This document shows positions 37,815 to 46,740 of a stretch of 64,000 nt of DNA, piece by piece. Source of the stretch: Nocardioides sp. L-11A (GTDB lineage: Bacteria; Actinomycetota; Actinomycetes; Propionibacteriales; Nocardioidaceae); assembly GCA_029961745.1 (NCBI GenBank), contig CP124680.1, forward strand, positions 1 through 64,000, in the 5' to 3' direction. The notes under the pieces are model-generated. The model made no database searches and was not told where the DNA came from. It worked only from the letters and a program-made list of their open reading frames with translations. A program made the position numbers and the translations under genes. Within the stretch, counting starts at the first letter, position 1; the number at the start of each line of letters is the position of its first letter.

Positions 37815-39419
37815 TTGGGACGTGGACTGAGGAGTCGCGTCGGTCGTGTGGCGGCCGGGCTGTCGCTGGCGCTCGTGGTTGCCGGATGCTCCGCATCGAA
37901 CCCGGGCGACAACGAGTCCAACGGCGGTGACGACACCCTGATCGTGGCCGCGGTCAACGTGCCGGGCGGGTTCGACGGCGACGTGATCACCCCCGGGACG
38001 CAGCACACGGTCACGCAGATGTATGAACCGCTCGTGGGCTACGGGGTCAAGGACGCCGGCGACGGCGCCCGCGAGGTCGACGCCACGGTCATCGAGCCGC
38101 GCCTGGCGGAGTCGTGGGAGTTCGCCGAGGACGAGCTGAGCGTCGTCTTCAAGCTGCGCGAGGGCGTCGAGAGCAACTGGGGCAACGAGCTCACCGCGGA
38201 GGACGTCAAGTGGAGCTGGGACAAGTCCAAGGACCAGGGCCGCACCGGCGCCTTCATCGGTGAGGTCTCCAACGTCGAGAGTCTCGAGGTCGTCAGCAAG
38301 TACGAGGTGAAGTTCAACCTCACCGATCCGAGCCCGATCCTGCTGCGCGCCCTCACCCTCTACACCCCGTCGATCTACGACTCGACGAAGATGAAGGAGA
38401 ACGCCACGGACGAGGACCCGTGGGCCCTCGAGTGGCTCAAGACCAACAGCGCGGGCTTCGGGCCGTACTACGTCGACGAGGTCAAGTCGGGCAGCGAGGC
38501 CGTCTTCAAGGCCAACCCGAACTACTACGGCGACGAGCCGCATTTCACGACCGTCGTCTACCGCTCCGTCCCGGACGCCTCGACGCGCGTGCAGTTGCTG
38601 CAGGCCGGCTCCGTGGACTGGATCGAGGAGCTCACCTTCCAGCAGCTCAACGAGCTGGAGGAGAGCGACGGGGTCAAGGTGCAGTCGGTGGCGGGGAACT
38701 TCCAGGCGCGTGCCCTGATGAACCCCAACTACGAGCCGTTCAAGGACAAGCGGGTGCGCCAGGCGATCAACCTCGCCACACCGCACGAGCAGATCCTGAA
38801 CAACGTCTTCGCCGGCCGTGCCCAGCAGAGCCGTGGCCCGCTGGTCTCCACGATCCCCTGCTATGACGACAGCCTGTGGGCCTACGAGACCGACGTCGAC
38901 AAGGCGAAGGCGCTGCTCGCGGAGGCTGGGCATCCCGATGGCATCGACATCACGCTCGAGTACTCCGGCCTCAACTGGTGGGAGGAGCCGCTCGGGATCC
39001 AGCTCAAGGACGGGCTCGCGAAGGCCGGCATCCGGGTCGACCTCAAGCGCATCCCGGACGCCGACATGACGGCGCGCGCCGCGATCACCGAGCGCGATCT
39101 GCCGTTCTTCACCTTCTACGAGCAGTCGATCGTCCTGGACCCGGGCTACAGCATGCTGCTGACCTCGACGCCTGACGGCTCGGCCGACCGCAATGCCTAC
39201 GACAATCCCGAGCTGACCAAGCTGATCCAGCAGGCCAACGTCATCACCGACGAGGAGCAGCGCTGCGACCTGATCAAGCAGGCCCAGAAGATCCACCTCG
39301 AGGACGCCTCGTGGATCTACTCGGCCGAGATCGGTGGTCACGAGGCCATGGGCGAGGACATCGAGGGCTGGGTCTGGCACCCGGACAACCACGAGCGCTG
39401 GGCCGACCTCAGCCGCTGA
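37815..39419 (+). CDS. ABC transporter substrate-binding lipoprotein (peptide/solute family 5)
   Basis: A 534-aa family-5 binding protein from TTG 37815 after GAGGAGA. Lipobox VAGC places the lipidated Cys at 25. The fold shows LIVAAVNVPGGFDGD..., MYEPLVGYG, LAESWEF and VVFKLREGV, then the late DKRVRQAIN and YSGLNWWEEP segments. Family members bind peptides, nickel, opines or glycosides, so the name does not fix the ligand. Context suggests the inducing substrate of this locus. A hairpin separates it from the permease genes, giving higher expression of the binding protein. Confidence 0.9.
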   Translation: MGRGLRSRVGRVAAGLSLALVVAGCSASNPGDNESNGGDDTLIVAAVNVPGGFDGDVITPGTQHTVTQMYEPLVGYGVKDAGDGAREVDATVIEPRLAESWEFAEDELSVVFKLREGVESNWGNELTAEDVKWSWDKSKDQGRTGAFIGEVSNVESLEVVSKYEVKFNLTDPSPILLRALTLYTPSIYDSTKMKENATDEDPWALEWLKTNSAGFGPYYVDEVKSGSEAVFKANPNYYGDEPHFTTVVYRSVPDASTRVQLLQAGSVDWIEELTFQQLNELEESDGVKVQSVAGNFQARALMNPNYEPFKDKRVRQAINLATPHEQILNNVFAGRAQQSRGPLVSTIPCYDDSLWAYETDVDKAKALLAEAGHPDGIDITLEYSGLNWWEEPLGIQLKDGLAKAGIRVDLKRIPDADMTARAAITERDLPFFTFYEQSIVLDPGYSMLLTSTPDGSADRNAYDNPELTKLIQQANVITDEEQRCDLIKQAQKIHLEDASWIYSAEIGGHEAMGEDIEGWVWHPDNHERWADLSR

Positions 39420-39450
39420 CCACGCCGCTCCGGCGAACCCAGGTGGAAGG

Positions 39451-39481
39451 GCCGCGGACCGACGACACGCCGGTCCGCGGC
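39451..39481 (+). promoter_or_regulatory. Intercistronic hairpin after the binding-protein gene
   Basis: GCCGCGGACCG (39451-39461) pairs perfectly with CGGTCCGCGGC (39471-39481). Stem-loops at this place commonly stabilise the upstream message or attenuate downstream permease expression. Confidence 0.55.
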
Positions 39482-39522
39482 ACCCACCGGGTGCACGACG
39501 ACTTCTCGAAAGCTCCTGAAAG

Positions 39523-40554
39523 GTGGCAGAGGACGTGGGCAAGGGACTTGGCCGCTACCTGCTCTATCGGATCCTGTTGCTGATCCCGCTGCTGTTCGGC
39601 GTCTCGATCCTGACCTTCCTGCTCGTCCGGCTCGGCGACTCGAGCCCGGCGGTCATGGTGGCGGGTCCGACGGCGACGTTGGAGCAGATCCAGGACATCG
39701 AGGCCGAGATGGGACTGGACCGCTCCCTCCCCGAGCAGTACTGGACGTGGCTGACCGACGCGGCACAGGGCGACCTGGGCACGTCGTGGATGTCGAACCG
39801 GCCCGTCACCGAGGAGCTGTGGGAGAAGCTGCCCATCACTCTGGAGCTGATCGGCTTCGGAATCGTGGGGGCCATCGTCTTCGGCGTCGTCATCGGTGTC
39901 GCCTCTGCCGTGCGTCAACGCGGCCTGGTCGATCAGGTGCTGCGCATCGTCACCCTGGCCGGCGTGTCGATCCCCATCTTCTGGGGGGCTCTGTTGATGA
40001 TCGCCTTCTTCTTCACCGTGCTCGGCTGGGCGCCCGCCCCGCTGGGCCGGGTCGAACGCGGGCTCGAGCTCCCGCCGCACATCACCGGCATGCTGGTCTT
40101 CGACAGCCTCGTCAGCGGCTACTACGCCACGGCCATGTCGGCGCTGGCTCACATCGCTCTGCCCGCGCTGACCATCACCCTGATCACCGGAGCGACCATC
40201 GCCAAGCAGGCACGGGCCGCCATGGTCGAGACGCTCGGCAGCCCGGCTGTGCGCTACGCCCGAGCCTGCGGCATGTCCGAGCGGGGTGTCGTCTGGCTCG
40301 CGTTCCGCAACGCGCTGCCCGATCTGATCGGGTTCTTCGGGATCACCTTCAGCCTGGCCCTGGGCGGGGCCGCGATCTCCGAGCTCATCTTCTCCTGGGG
40401 TGGTCTCGGACAGCTCGGGCTCGAGGCCATCACCAACGCCGACTTCGCCGTCGTGCAGGGCTTCATCCTGGTCATGGGCCTCCTCACCGCTGCCATCTAC
40501 CTGATCGCGGACCTGCTGGTCGCCGCGATCGACCCGAGGGTGAAGTTGCAATGA
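39523..40554 (+). CDS. ABC transporter permease (DppB-like)
   Basis: A 343-aa inner-membrane permease from GTG 39523 with six predicted helices. The N-terminus YLLYRILLLIPLLFGVSILTF and the conserved loop KQARAAMVETLGSPAVRYARACGMSE are typical of the DppB/OppB class; the loop is the EAA-type contact with the ATPases. Its stop overlaps the next permease start (ATGA). Together the two form the membrane channel of the family-5 importer. Confidence 0.92.
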   Translation: MAEDVGKGLGRYLLYRILLLIPLLFGVSILTFLLVRLGDSSPAVMVAGPTATLEQIQDIEAEMGLDRSLPEQYWTWLTDAAQGDLGTSWMSNRPVTEELWEKLPITLELIGFGIVGAIVFGVVIGVASAVRQRGLVDQVLRIVTLAGVSIPIFWGALLMIAFFFTVLGWAPAPLGRVERGLELPPHITGMLVFDSLVSGYYATAMSALAHIALPALTITLITGATIAKQARAAMVETLGSPAVRYARACGMSERGVVWLAFRNALPDLIGFFGITFSLALGGAAISELIFSWGGLGQLGLEAITNADFAVVQGFILVMGLLTAAIYLIADLLVAAIDPRVKLQ

Positions 40555-41492
40555 GCACTCCGCTGAACGACAAGGCCGCAGCCTCGGCCCGCCCGATGCC
40601 GGACGCCGGGACACCACCCGCGCACGTCGACCACGACCGGCCCGGTCGTCCGAAGGCGGCAGCGCGCGGACTATGGCGGTTCATGACGTCCAGCATGGCG
40701 GCCTTCACGGGCACCACGATCGTGCTCGCGTTCGTCGTGGTCGGCGCACTCGCCGACGTACTCGTGCGCACCGATCCGCTCCAGGTCTTCGGCAGCGATC
40801 TTCTCCACCCGCCCAGTGCGGAGCACTGGTTCGGCACCGACGGCAACGGCATGGACGTCTTCGCACGCACCATCCACGCGATCCAGATCGACCTGGTCAT
40901 CTCAGTGACGGCCGTGGTGATCTCGATCGTCGTGGGCGTCGCGCTCGGCCTGATCGCCGGCTACCGCGGCGGCTGGTTCGAGATGGTGTTGCTGCGGGTG
41001 ATGGACGTCCTCCAGGCGTTCCCCGCATTGATCCTCGCCCTGGCGGTCGTCGCCGCGTCCCAGGAGTCGATCGCGGCGGTCATCTTCGTGATCGCGCTGC
41101 TCGACATCCCGGTGTTCATCCGGATGACGCGCGGTCAGGTGCTCAGCCTGCGCGACGCGATGTACGTCGAGGCGGCTCGAGCCACCGGCAACAAGCCCTG
41201 GCGCATCATGTGGCGCCACATCATGCCCAACACGCTGCCGCCGCTGATCATCCAGACGGCCGTCCGGCTGGCCTGGTCAGTGATGATCGTGTCCTCGCTC
41301 GCCTTCGTCGGCGTCGGCATCCAGGTGCCGACGCCCGAGTGGGGCGCGATGATCCGCCACGGCTCGGCGTACGTCACCTCCGGGCAGTGGTGGCCCTCGG
41401 TCTTCCCCGGCCTCGCCCTGATGCTGCTCGTGCTCGGCTTCAACCTCCTGGCGGATGCCATCCAGGATCACCTCGACCCGAGGAAGGACTGA
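40551..41492 (+). CDS. ABC transporter permease (DppC-like)
   Basis: A 313-aa permease starting at ATG 40551 on the stop of its partner. A 45-aa polar, proline-rich N-terminus precedes the helices, as in DppC/OppC. Typical segments are HWFGTDGNGMDVFARTIH and the EAA loop LSLRDAMYVEAARATGNKPWRI. It forms the heterodimeric channel with the DppB-like protein. Confidence 0.92.
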   Translation: MSTPLNDKAAASARPMPDAGTPPAHVDHDRPGRPKAAARGLWRFMTSSMAAFTGTTIVLAFVVVGALADVLVRTDPLQVFGSDLLHPPSAEHWFGTDGNGMDVFARTIHAIQIDLVISVTAVVISIVVGVALGLIAGYRGGWFEMVLLRVMDVLQAFPALILALAVVAASQESIAAVIFVIALLDIPVFIRMTRGQVLSLRDAMYVEAARATGNKPWRIMWRHIMPNTLPPLIIQTAVRLAWSVMIVSSLAFVGVGIQVPTPEWGAMIRHGSAYVTSGQWWPSVFPGLALMLLVLGFNLLADAIQDHLDPRKD

Positions 41493-41497
41493 GAGTC

Positions 41498-42517
41498 GTG
41501 GCCCTTCTCTCCATCAAGGATCTCCGGGTCCACATCGACACCCCCAACGGGACGGCTCACGCCCTCAACGGCGTGAGCATCGAGGTCGGAGAGCACGAGA
41601 TCGTCGGGCTCATCGGCGAGACGGGCGCGGGCAAGTCGCTGACCGCCTGGTCGGTGCTGGGACTCCTCGGTCCGCGCGCCCGCGTCGTCGACGGCGCTGC
41701 GGCGTTCGAGGGCGTGGACCTGCTCACCATGCCCGAGCGTCGTCGCCGGCGTATCCGCGGCAAGGACTTGGCCGTCATCGTGCAGAACCCGCGTGGCGCC
41801 CTCGACCCGCTGCGCTCGGTGGGCCGCCAGATCGCCATGACCAACCGCCGCCACCGCGGGACCGGCCGGGCGATGGCCAAGCAGAACGCGATCCAGGCCC
41901 TTCGCGACGTCGGGATCTCCGACCCCGCGCGCCGGGCCAAGGCCTTCGCCCACCAACTCAGCGGCGGCATGGCGCAGCGCGTGCTGATCGCGCTCGCCAT
42001 GATCAACGAGCCCAAGCTGATCATCGCCGACGAGCCCACCACCGGCCTCGACCTGACGGTGCAGGCGCAGATCCTCGACCTGCTGCGGGCCCGGGTCGAT
42101 GCCACCGGCTCGGCGGTCCTCCTGATCACCCACGACCTCGGCGTCGTGGCGAACTACTGCGACCGGGTCGCGGTGATGTTCGCCGGGCGGATCGTGGAGG
42201 AGGGCACCGTCGACCAGATCTTCGGCAACCCGCGCCACCCCTACACCCGGGCTCTGGTGGCCGCCAGCCGCGAAACGCTCGACGAGGAGACCTCCGACGA
42301 GGCCGATCGCTCCGAGCCGCCGAACCTGGTCGACCTCCCCACCGGCTGTCACTTCCGGCCGCGCTGCCCGTTCGCCGTGGACGCGTGCGCGACGCCGGTG
42401 CCGCTGGTGGACGTGGGTGGCGGGCACCGCGCGCTGTGCCACTTCCCCGAGCAGCTTCGCCAGCAGCAGCGTCACGACCTCGACCGCGCGGAGGTCGTCG
42501 AAGGAGTAGGTCCATGA
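41498..42517 (+). CDS. ABC transporter ATP-binding protein (DppD-like)
   Basis: A 339-aa ATPase from GTG 41498. Walker A is GETGAGKSL, the signature is LSGGMAQRV, Walker B is LIIADEPTTGLD, and the switch His is in LLITHDLG. The C-terminal oligopeptide-transporter extension has CHFRPRCPFAVDAC, a Cys cluster typical of DppD. It energises import together with the DppF-like protein, whose start it overlaps by 4 nt. Confidence 0.93.
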   Translation: MALLSIKDLRVHIDTPNGTAHALNGVSIEVGEHEIVGLIGETGAGKSLTAWSVLGLLGPRARVVDGAAAFEGVDLLTMPERRRRRIRGKDLAVIVQNPRGALDPLRSVGRQIAMTNRRHRGTGRAMAKQNAIQALRDVGISDPARRAKAFAHQLSGGMAQRVLIALAMINEPKLIIADEPTTGLDLTVQAQILDLLRARVDATGSAVLLITHDLGVVANYCDRVAVMFAGRIVEEGTVDQIFGNPRHPYTRALVAASRETLDEETSDEADRSEPPNLVDLPTGCHFRPRCPFAVDACATPVPLVDVGGGHRALCHFPEQLRQQQRHDLDRAEVVEGVGP

Positions 42518-43518
42518 GCGAGCACATCGAGGCGCGGGGCGTCGTCAAGACCTTCTCCGTTCGGGGGTCGCGTTCCCTCGTCAAGGCGGTCAACGGCGTC
42601 GACGTCGTCATCCCCCGTGGGAAGACACTCGGCCTGGTCGGGGAGAGCGGCTCGGGCAAGAGCACCGTCGGTCGCTGCCTGCTGCGTCTGTTGGAGCCCA
42701 CCGCTGGCACGATCCGCCACGGCGAGGAGGACATCCTCGCGATGAGGCCCGAAGCGCTGCGCCGTCACCGGGCGCGGGCCGCGATGGTCTTCCAGGACCC
42801 CTACGAGTCGCTCAATCCGCGGATGCGCATCCGATCGCTCGTCGAGGAGCCGCTGATGCTGCACACCGACCTCGGTGCCTCCGGCCGACGGCGCCGGGCG
42901 GGCGAGCTGATGAGAATGGTTCGCCTCGAGGAGTTCCACCTCGACCGCTACCCTCACGAGCTCAGCGGCGGCCAACTGCAGCGCATCGGCATCGCTCGCG
43001 CGTTGGCGACCGAGCCGGAGTTCCTGGTCCTCGACGAGCCCACGTCCTCGCTCGACCTCAGCGTCCGCGCCGGCGTGCTCCGGTTGCTCAAGCGACTGCA
43101 GCGTGAGCATCAGATCACGTTCCTCTTCATCTCCCACGACCTCGCGACCGTGGCCGCGATGTCCGACGAAGTGGCCGTGATGTATCTCGGCACGGTGATC
43201 GAGCGGGGCCCGGCCGCCGAGGTCCTCGGCAACCCCCAGCACCCGTACTCCCAGGCGCTCCTGTCCGCCGCCTTGTCGGTCGACCCGGCCGAGCGACGTA
43301 CCCGCCACGTCCTGGAGGGCGAGACGCCGAGTCCGGTCGACATCCCGTCGGGTTGTCCGCTGGCTCCGCGGTGCCCGCTGCAGCGCGACGACTGCCGGAG
43401 CGCCGTACCCCCGCTGCACGAGATCGGTCCCGGGCACGGCGCGGCCTGCGTCCGCGTCCCCGAAGGCACCAACCGACTCCCGGCCACCGCGCCGGCGCTC
43501 ACCGTCACTGCTAGTTGA
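42514..43518 (+). CDS. ABC transporter ATP-binding protein (DppF-like)
   Basis: A 334-aa ATPase from ATG 42514, overlapping the previous stop. Walker A is GESGSGKST, the signature is LSGGQLQRI, Walker B is FLVLDEPTSSLD, and the switch His is in FISHDLA. The C-terminal extension CPLAPRCPLQRDDC matches the family. It is the last gene of the importer, 13 nt before the second flavoprotein. Confidence 0.93.
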   Translation: MSEHIEARGVVKTFSVRGSRSLVKAVNGVDVVIPRGKTLGLVGESGSGKSTVGRCLLRLLEPTAGTIRHGEEDILAMRPEALRRHRARAAMVFQDPYESLNPRMRIRSLVEEPLMLHTDLGASGRRRRAGELMRMVRLEEFHLDRYPHELSGGQLQRIGIARALATEPEFLVLDEPTSSLDLSVRAGVLRLLKRLQREHQITFLFISHDLATVAAMSDEVAVMYLGTVIERGPAAEVLGNPQHPYSQALLSAALSVDPAERRTRHVLEGETPSPVDIPSGCPLAPRCPLQRDDCRSAVPPLHEIGPGHGAACVRVPEGTNRLPATAPALTVTAS

Positions 43519-43531
43519 GGAGCACCACCTG

Positions 43532-45532
43532 ATGGCCCACCCCTACGCCCATCTGTTCGAGCCGATCCAGATCGGGCCGAAGGTCGCCAAGAACCGCTTG
43601 TGGATGACCGCCCACAGCACCCAGCTCGTGAAGGACCACAACTTCACCGACCGGCACGTCGCGTACTACGCCGAGCGCGCCAAGGGGGGCGTCGGCGTCA
43701 TCACGATGGAGGCGATGGCGACCCACCCGACCACCCAGCCGTACGCGGGCAAGATCCATGCCTTCGACCCGGCGGTCATCCCCAACTACAAGTTGCTCAG
43801 CGCCGCAGTCCATGAGCACGGCGCCCTGCTGCTCGCGCAACCGTGGCACCGCGGCCGCGAGACCAACGGCGTCGTGAATCGGCTGCCCGTATGGGCTCCC
43901 TCGGCCATCCCCGACACCGTCTACCGCGAGATGCCGCACGCGATGGACGAGGAGAACATCAACGAGATCCTCGAGGGCTACACCCTGGCCGCCCGCTACG
44001 CCGCCGAGGGCGGCCTCGACGGGGTCGAGGTGCACGGCCTGGCCCACGGCTACCTGCTCGGGCAGTTCCTCTCGCCGGCGACGAACCACCGGACCGATCA
44101 GTATGGCGGCTCGGACGAGAACCGACTGCGGATCGTGCTCGACATCATCGAGCGGACTCGTCGCGAGGTCGGCGCCGACCTGATCGTCGGCGTGCGGATC
44201 AATGGCGACGACGGCGAGGTCGAGGGCGGCCTGCGGACCGAGCACTGGGCGAAGATCGCGCGCTCGATCGCCGACACCGGTCTGATCGACTACATCTCGG
44301 TCACCCAGGGCACCTACCAGAACCGGATGCTGATCTACCCCACGACTCCGCGCGAGCAGGGCTACCAGATCGAGGCCACGCGACAGATCAAGCAGATGGT
44401 CCCCGAGCTGCCCGTCGTGGTGGCCGGCCGGATGACGTCGCCGGAGAAGGCGGAGTACGCCATCGCCAGCGGCGCCAGCGACATGGTCGGCATGGCCCGA
44501 ACGCTGATCGCCGACCCCGAGTGGCCCAACAAGGCCCGTGAGCAGCGCGAGACCGACATCCGCCCGTGTGTGGGCGCCAACCACTGCATGGCCTCGATCG
44601 TGAGTGCTCCACTGGCCTGCATCCACAATCCGGCCGTCGGCCGGGAGGCGGAGCTGGGCACCGGCACCCTGGCGATCACCGACCGGCCGAAGTCCGTTGC
44701 CGTCGTCGGTGGTGGCCCGGGCGGCATGCGCGCCGCGCTGACGTTGGCCCAGCGGGGCCACGAGGTGACGCTGTTCGAGAAGGGCACCGAGCTGGGTGGC
44801 CAGGTCAACTGGATCGCCCGCTCGGAGAGCTACAGCGAGTGGGGCAGCATCGCCGGCTGGCTCATCAGCCAGCTCGGCACCACCAACGTCAAGATCGAAC
44901 TGGGTGTCGAGGCCACGGTCGAGTCCCTGACGAAGGGCGGCTTCGACTCCGTCGTCGTCGCGACCGGGTCCACTCCGCTGCGGACCGGCTGGAGCGTGAA
45001 CCACCCGGCGCGGTGGGCGAACCCCGAGGGCCTTCCGGGCGTCGACCAGTTCAACGTGGTCACCGCGCAGGAGGCGCTGCAGAACCACGCCGAGCTGGGC
45101 CCGAACGTGATGGTCTTCGATGACATCGGCGGCCGTCAGGCTGTCGTGGTCGCCGAGCACCTGCAGGCCAACCGGCACCAGGTCGAGCTGGTCACGACGC
45201 TCAGCTCGATCGCGCCCGAGCTCTCGGCGACCCGCGACGTGGGCTGGGTGCACCAGCGGCTGCGGAGGGCGGGTGTGGTCTTCACTCCCCACCGCGAGGT
45301 CGACTCCATCGACGAGGACCGGGTCGGCCTGCGCGACGTCCACACCGGTGAGATCGAGGTCCGCGAGCCGGTCGACTCCGTCGTGCTGGTGACCGGCAGC
45401 AGGGCCGAGGACGCCCTGTTCCACGGCCTGAAGCAGGTCGGTGCGGAGGTGCGCGCGATCGGGGACTGCGTGTCCCCGCGACGAGTGTTCAACGCCATCT
45501 GGGAAGCCGAGCTGGCTGCCCGCGAGATCTGA
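43532..45532 (+). CDS. Second OYE/TMADH-type NADH:flavin oxidoreductase
   Basis: A 666-aa paralogue-type of the protein at 34789, with an FMN barrel (GVEVHGLAHGYLLGQFLSPATN), a cluster segment and a C-terminal FAD/NAD domain (VVGGGPGGMRAAL, EKGTELGGQV). In the cluster segment CVGANHC the second of the four expected Cys positions is Ala, with a later Cys in LACIHNP. N-methyl-amino-acid demethylases and related enzymes share this overall architecture. It is preceded by a TGAGGAG ribosome site and is part of the importer operon. Substrate unknown; two such enzymes imply two reductive or demethylating steps. Confidence 0.87.
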   Translation: MAHPYAHLFEPIQIGPKVAKNRLWMTAHSTQLVKDHNFTDRHVAYYAERAKGGVGVITMEAMATHPTTQPYAGKIHAFDPAVIPNYKLLSAAVHEHGALLLAQPWHRGRETNGVVNRLPVWAPSAIPDTVYREMPHAMDEENINEILEGYTLAARYAAEGGLDGVEVHGLAHGYLLGQFLSPATNHRTDQYGGSDENRLRIVLDIIERTRREVGADLIVGVRINGDDGEVEGGLRTEHWAKIARSIADTGLIDYISVTQGTYQNRMLIYPTTPREQGYQIEATRQIKQMVPELPVVVAGRMTSPEKAEYAIASGASDMVGMARTLIADPEWPNKAREQRETDIRPCVGANHCMASIVSAPLACIHNPAVGREAELGTGTLAITDRPKSVAVVGGGPGGMRAALTLAQRGHEVTLFEKGTELGGQVNWIARSESYSEWGSIAGWLISQLGTTNVKIELGVEATVESLTKGGFDSVVVATGSTPLRTGWSVNHPARWANPEGLPGVDQFNVVTAQEALQNHAELGPNVMVFDDIGGRQAVVVAEHLQANRHQVELVTTLSSIAPELSATRDVGWVHQRLRRAGVVFTPHREVDSIDEDRVGLRDVHTGEIEVREPVDSVVLVTGSRAEDALFHGLKQVGAEVRAIGDCVSPRRVFNAIWEAELAAREI

Positions 45533-45545
45533 GGAGAGAAGACCC

Positions 45546-46001
45546 ATGTCCAAGGTGACCTACGAGTGGAAGTACGACACGTCCGGCAAGGAAGCGCTCG
45601 ATGAGGTGCGCGCCCGGCGCGGCTTCACGCTTCCCGTGCACGAGGTCATGGCCTCCGTCGACCCGGAGATCCTGCGCGCCTACAACGCGCTGGCCGGCAA
45701 CCTGATCTTCGGCCCTGAGCCGCGCCATCTCGACCTGAAGACCCGGTTCCTGGTGCTCGTCGGCATCACGACCGCGGTCAAGGGCGACCGAGAGGGCGTG
45801 GAGTGGGCGTCGCGGAACGCGATGAAGTACGGCGCCAGCGAGCAGGAGGTCCTCGAGGCGATCCTGCTCTCGGGGCTCCCCGGCGGCATGCCCACCGTGG
45901 AGGCAGCCACCATCGCCTTCGCCGAGATGCTGCAGGGCAAGGGCTGGGTCGAGCAGGGCAGCGCCGACGAGCCCGCGACGGCTGCCGAGGCTGACGCCTG
46001 A
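45546..46001 (+). CDS. Carboxymuconolactone decarboxylase (CMD) family protein
   Basis: A 151-aa all-helical CMD protein. The core is LDLKTRFLVLVGITTAVKGD, REGVEWASRNAMKYGASEQEVLEAILL and GGMPTVEAATIAFAEML. The CxxC of the AhpD-type peroxidase branch is absent (WASRNA at that site), so a redox role is unlikely; it may be a decarboxylase/lactone-type or structural partner. Its stop overlaps the DUF2848 start, and this tight coupling suggests the two act in one step or complex. Confidence 0.85.
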   Translation: MSKVTYEWKYDTSGKEALDEVRARRGFTLPVHEVMASVDPEILRAYNALAGNLIFGPEPRHLDLKTRFLVLVGITTAVKGDREGVEWASRNAMKYGASEQEVLEAILLSGLPGGMPTVEAATIAFAEMLQGKGWVEQGSADEPATAAEADA

Positions 46002-46732
46002 TGCCCTTCTCGTTCGACGCCGAGATCCTGTCGACCGACGGGACGGCGACGCCACGGCGGTTCCCGGTGGACCGGATGTACAACATGGGATCCGCGACCC
46101 GTGACGCCCAGGTCGCGGTCCACCACCAGAAGGAGGTCGCGGACGCGGGCGTCAAGATCGCCTTCGACATCCCGGCCCCGCGGATCTACCCGATCACCCC
46201 GCAGGCCCTGACGACGGGGAGCAGCATCGAGGTCCACGGCACCCGCACCTCGGGTGAGGTGGAGATCGTCCTGGTCGTGACCGGGGACGAGGTCCTGGTG
46301 GGCGTCGGATCCGACCACACCGACCGCGATCTCGAGCGGGTCAGCATCGTCTACAGCAAGCAGACCTGCCCGAACATCCTGGCGCCCCGGCTGTGGCGGC
46401 TCTCGGAGATCGCCGACCACTGGGACCAGTGCATCCTCGAGTCGTGGGTCGACGGCCGGCTCTACCAGCAGACCCCGACGGGGACCTTCCTGTCGCCGGA
46501 GGACCTGCTGAAGGTCCTGCGGGAGCGCGCCAACCCGCCCGAGACCGACTTCGTGCTGTACGCCGGCACGATCGTCGCGCTCGACGGGAGGCTCGACTAC
46601 GGCCAGGAGTGGTCGTTCCGTCTGTACGACCCCGTGCTGGACCGGGAGATCACCCATACCTACCGGCTCGAGCAGCTGATGGCGGAGATGGTCGACGGCT
46701 ACCGCGTGCCGCTCACGGTCGAGGCCGGGTGA
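46001..46732 (+). CDS. DUF2848 family protein
   Basis: A 243-aa protein recognised as DUF2848 by GVGSDHTDRDLE and the YSKQTCPNILAPRLWRL segment. The fold is thought to be fumarylacetoacetase-like, and members occur in catabolic operons with amidohydrolases and flavoproteins, but no reaction is established. No signal or membrane helix. It is coupled to the CMD gene upstream, with 8 nt to the isomerase gene downstream. Confidence 0.75.
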   Translation: MPFSFDAEILSTDGTATPRRFPVDRMYNMGSATRDAQVAVHHQKEVADAGVKIAFDIPAPRIYPITPQALTTGSSIEVHGTRTSGEVEIVLVVTGDEVLVGVGSDHTDRDLERVSIVYSKQTCPNILAPRLWRLSEIADHWDQCILESWVDGRLYQQTPTGTFLSPEDLLKVLRERANPPETDFVLYAGTIVALDGRLDYGQEWSFRLYDPVLDREITHTYRLEQLMAEMVDGYRVPLTVEAG

Positions 46733-46740
46733 GCTGAGGC

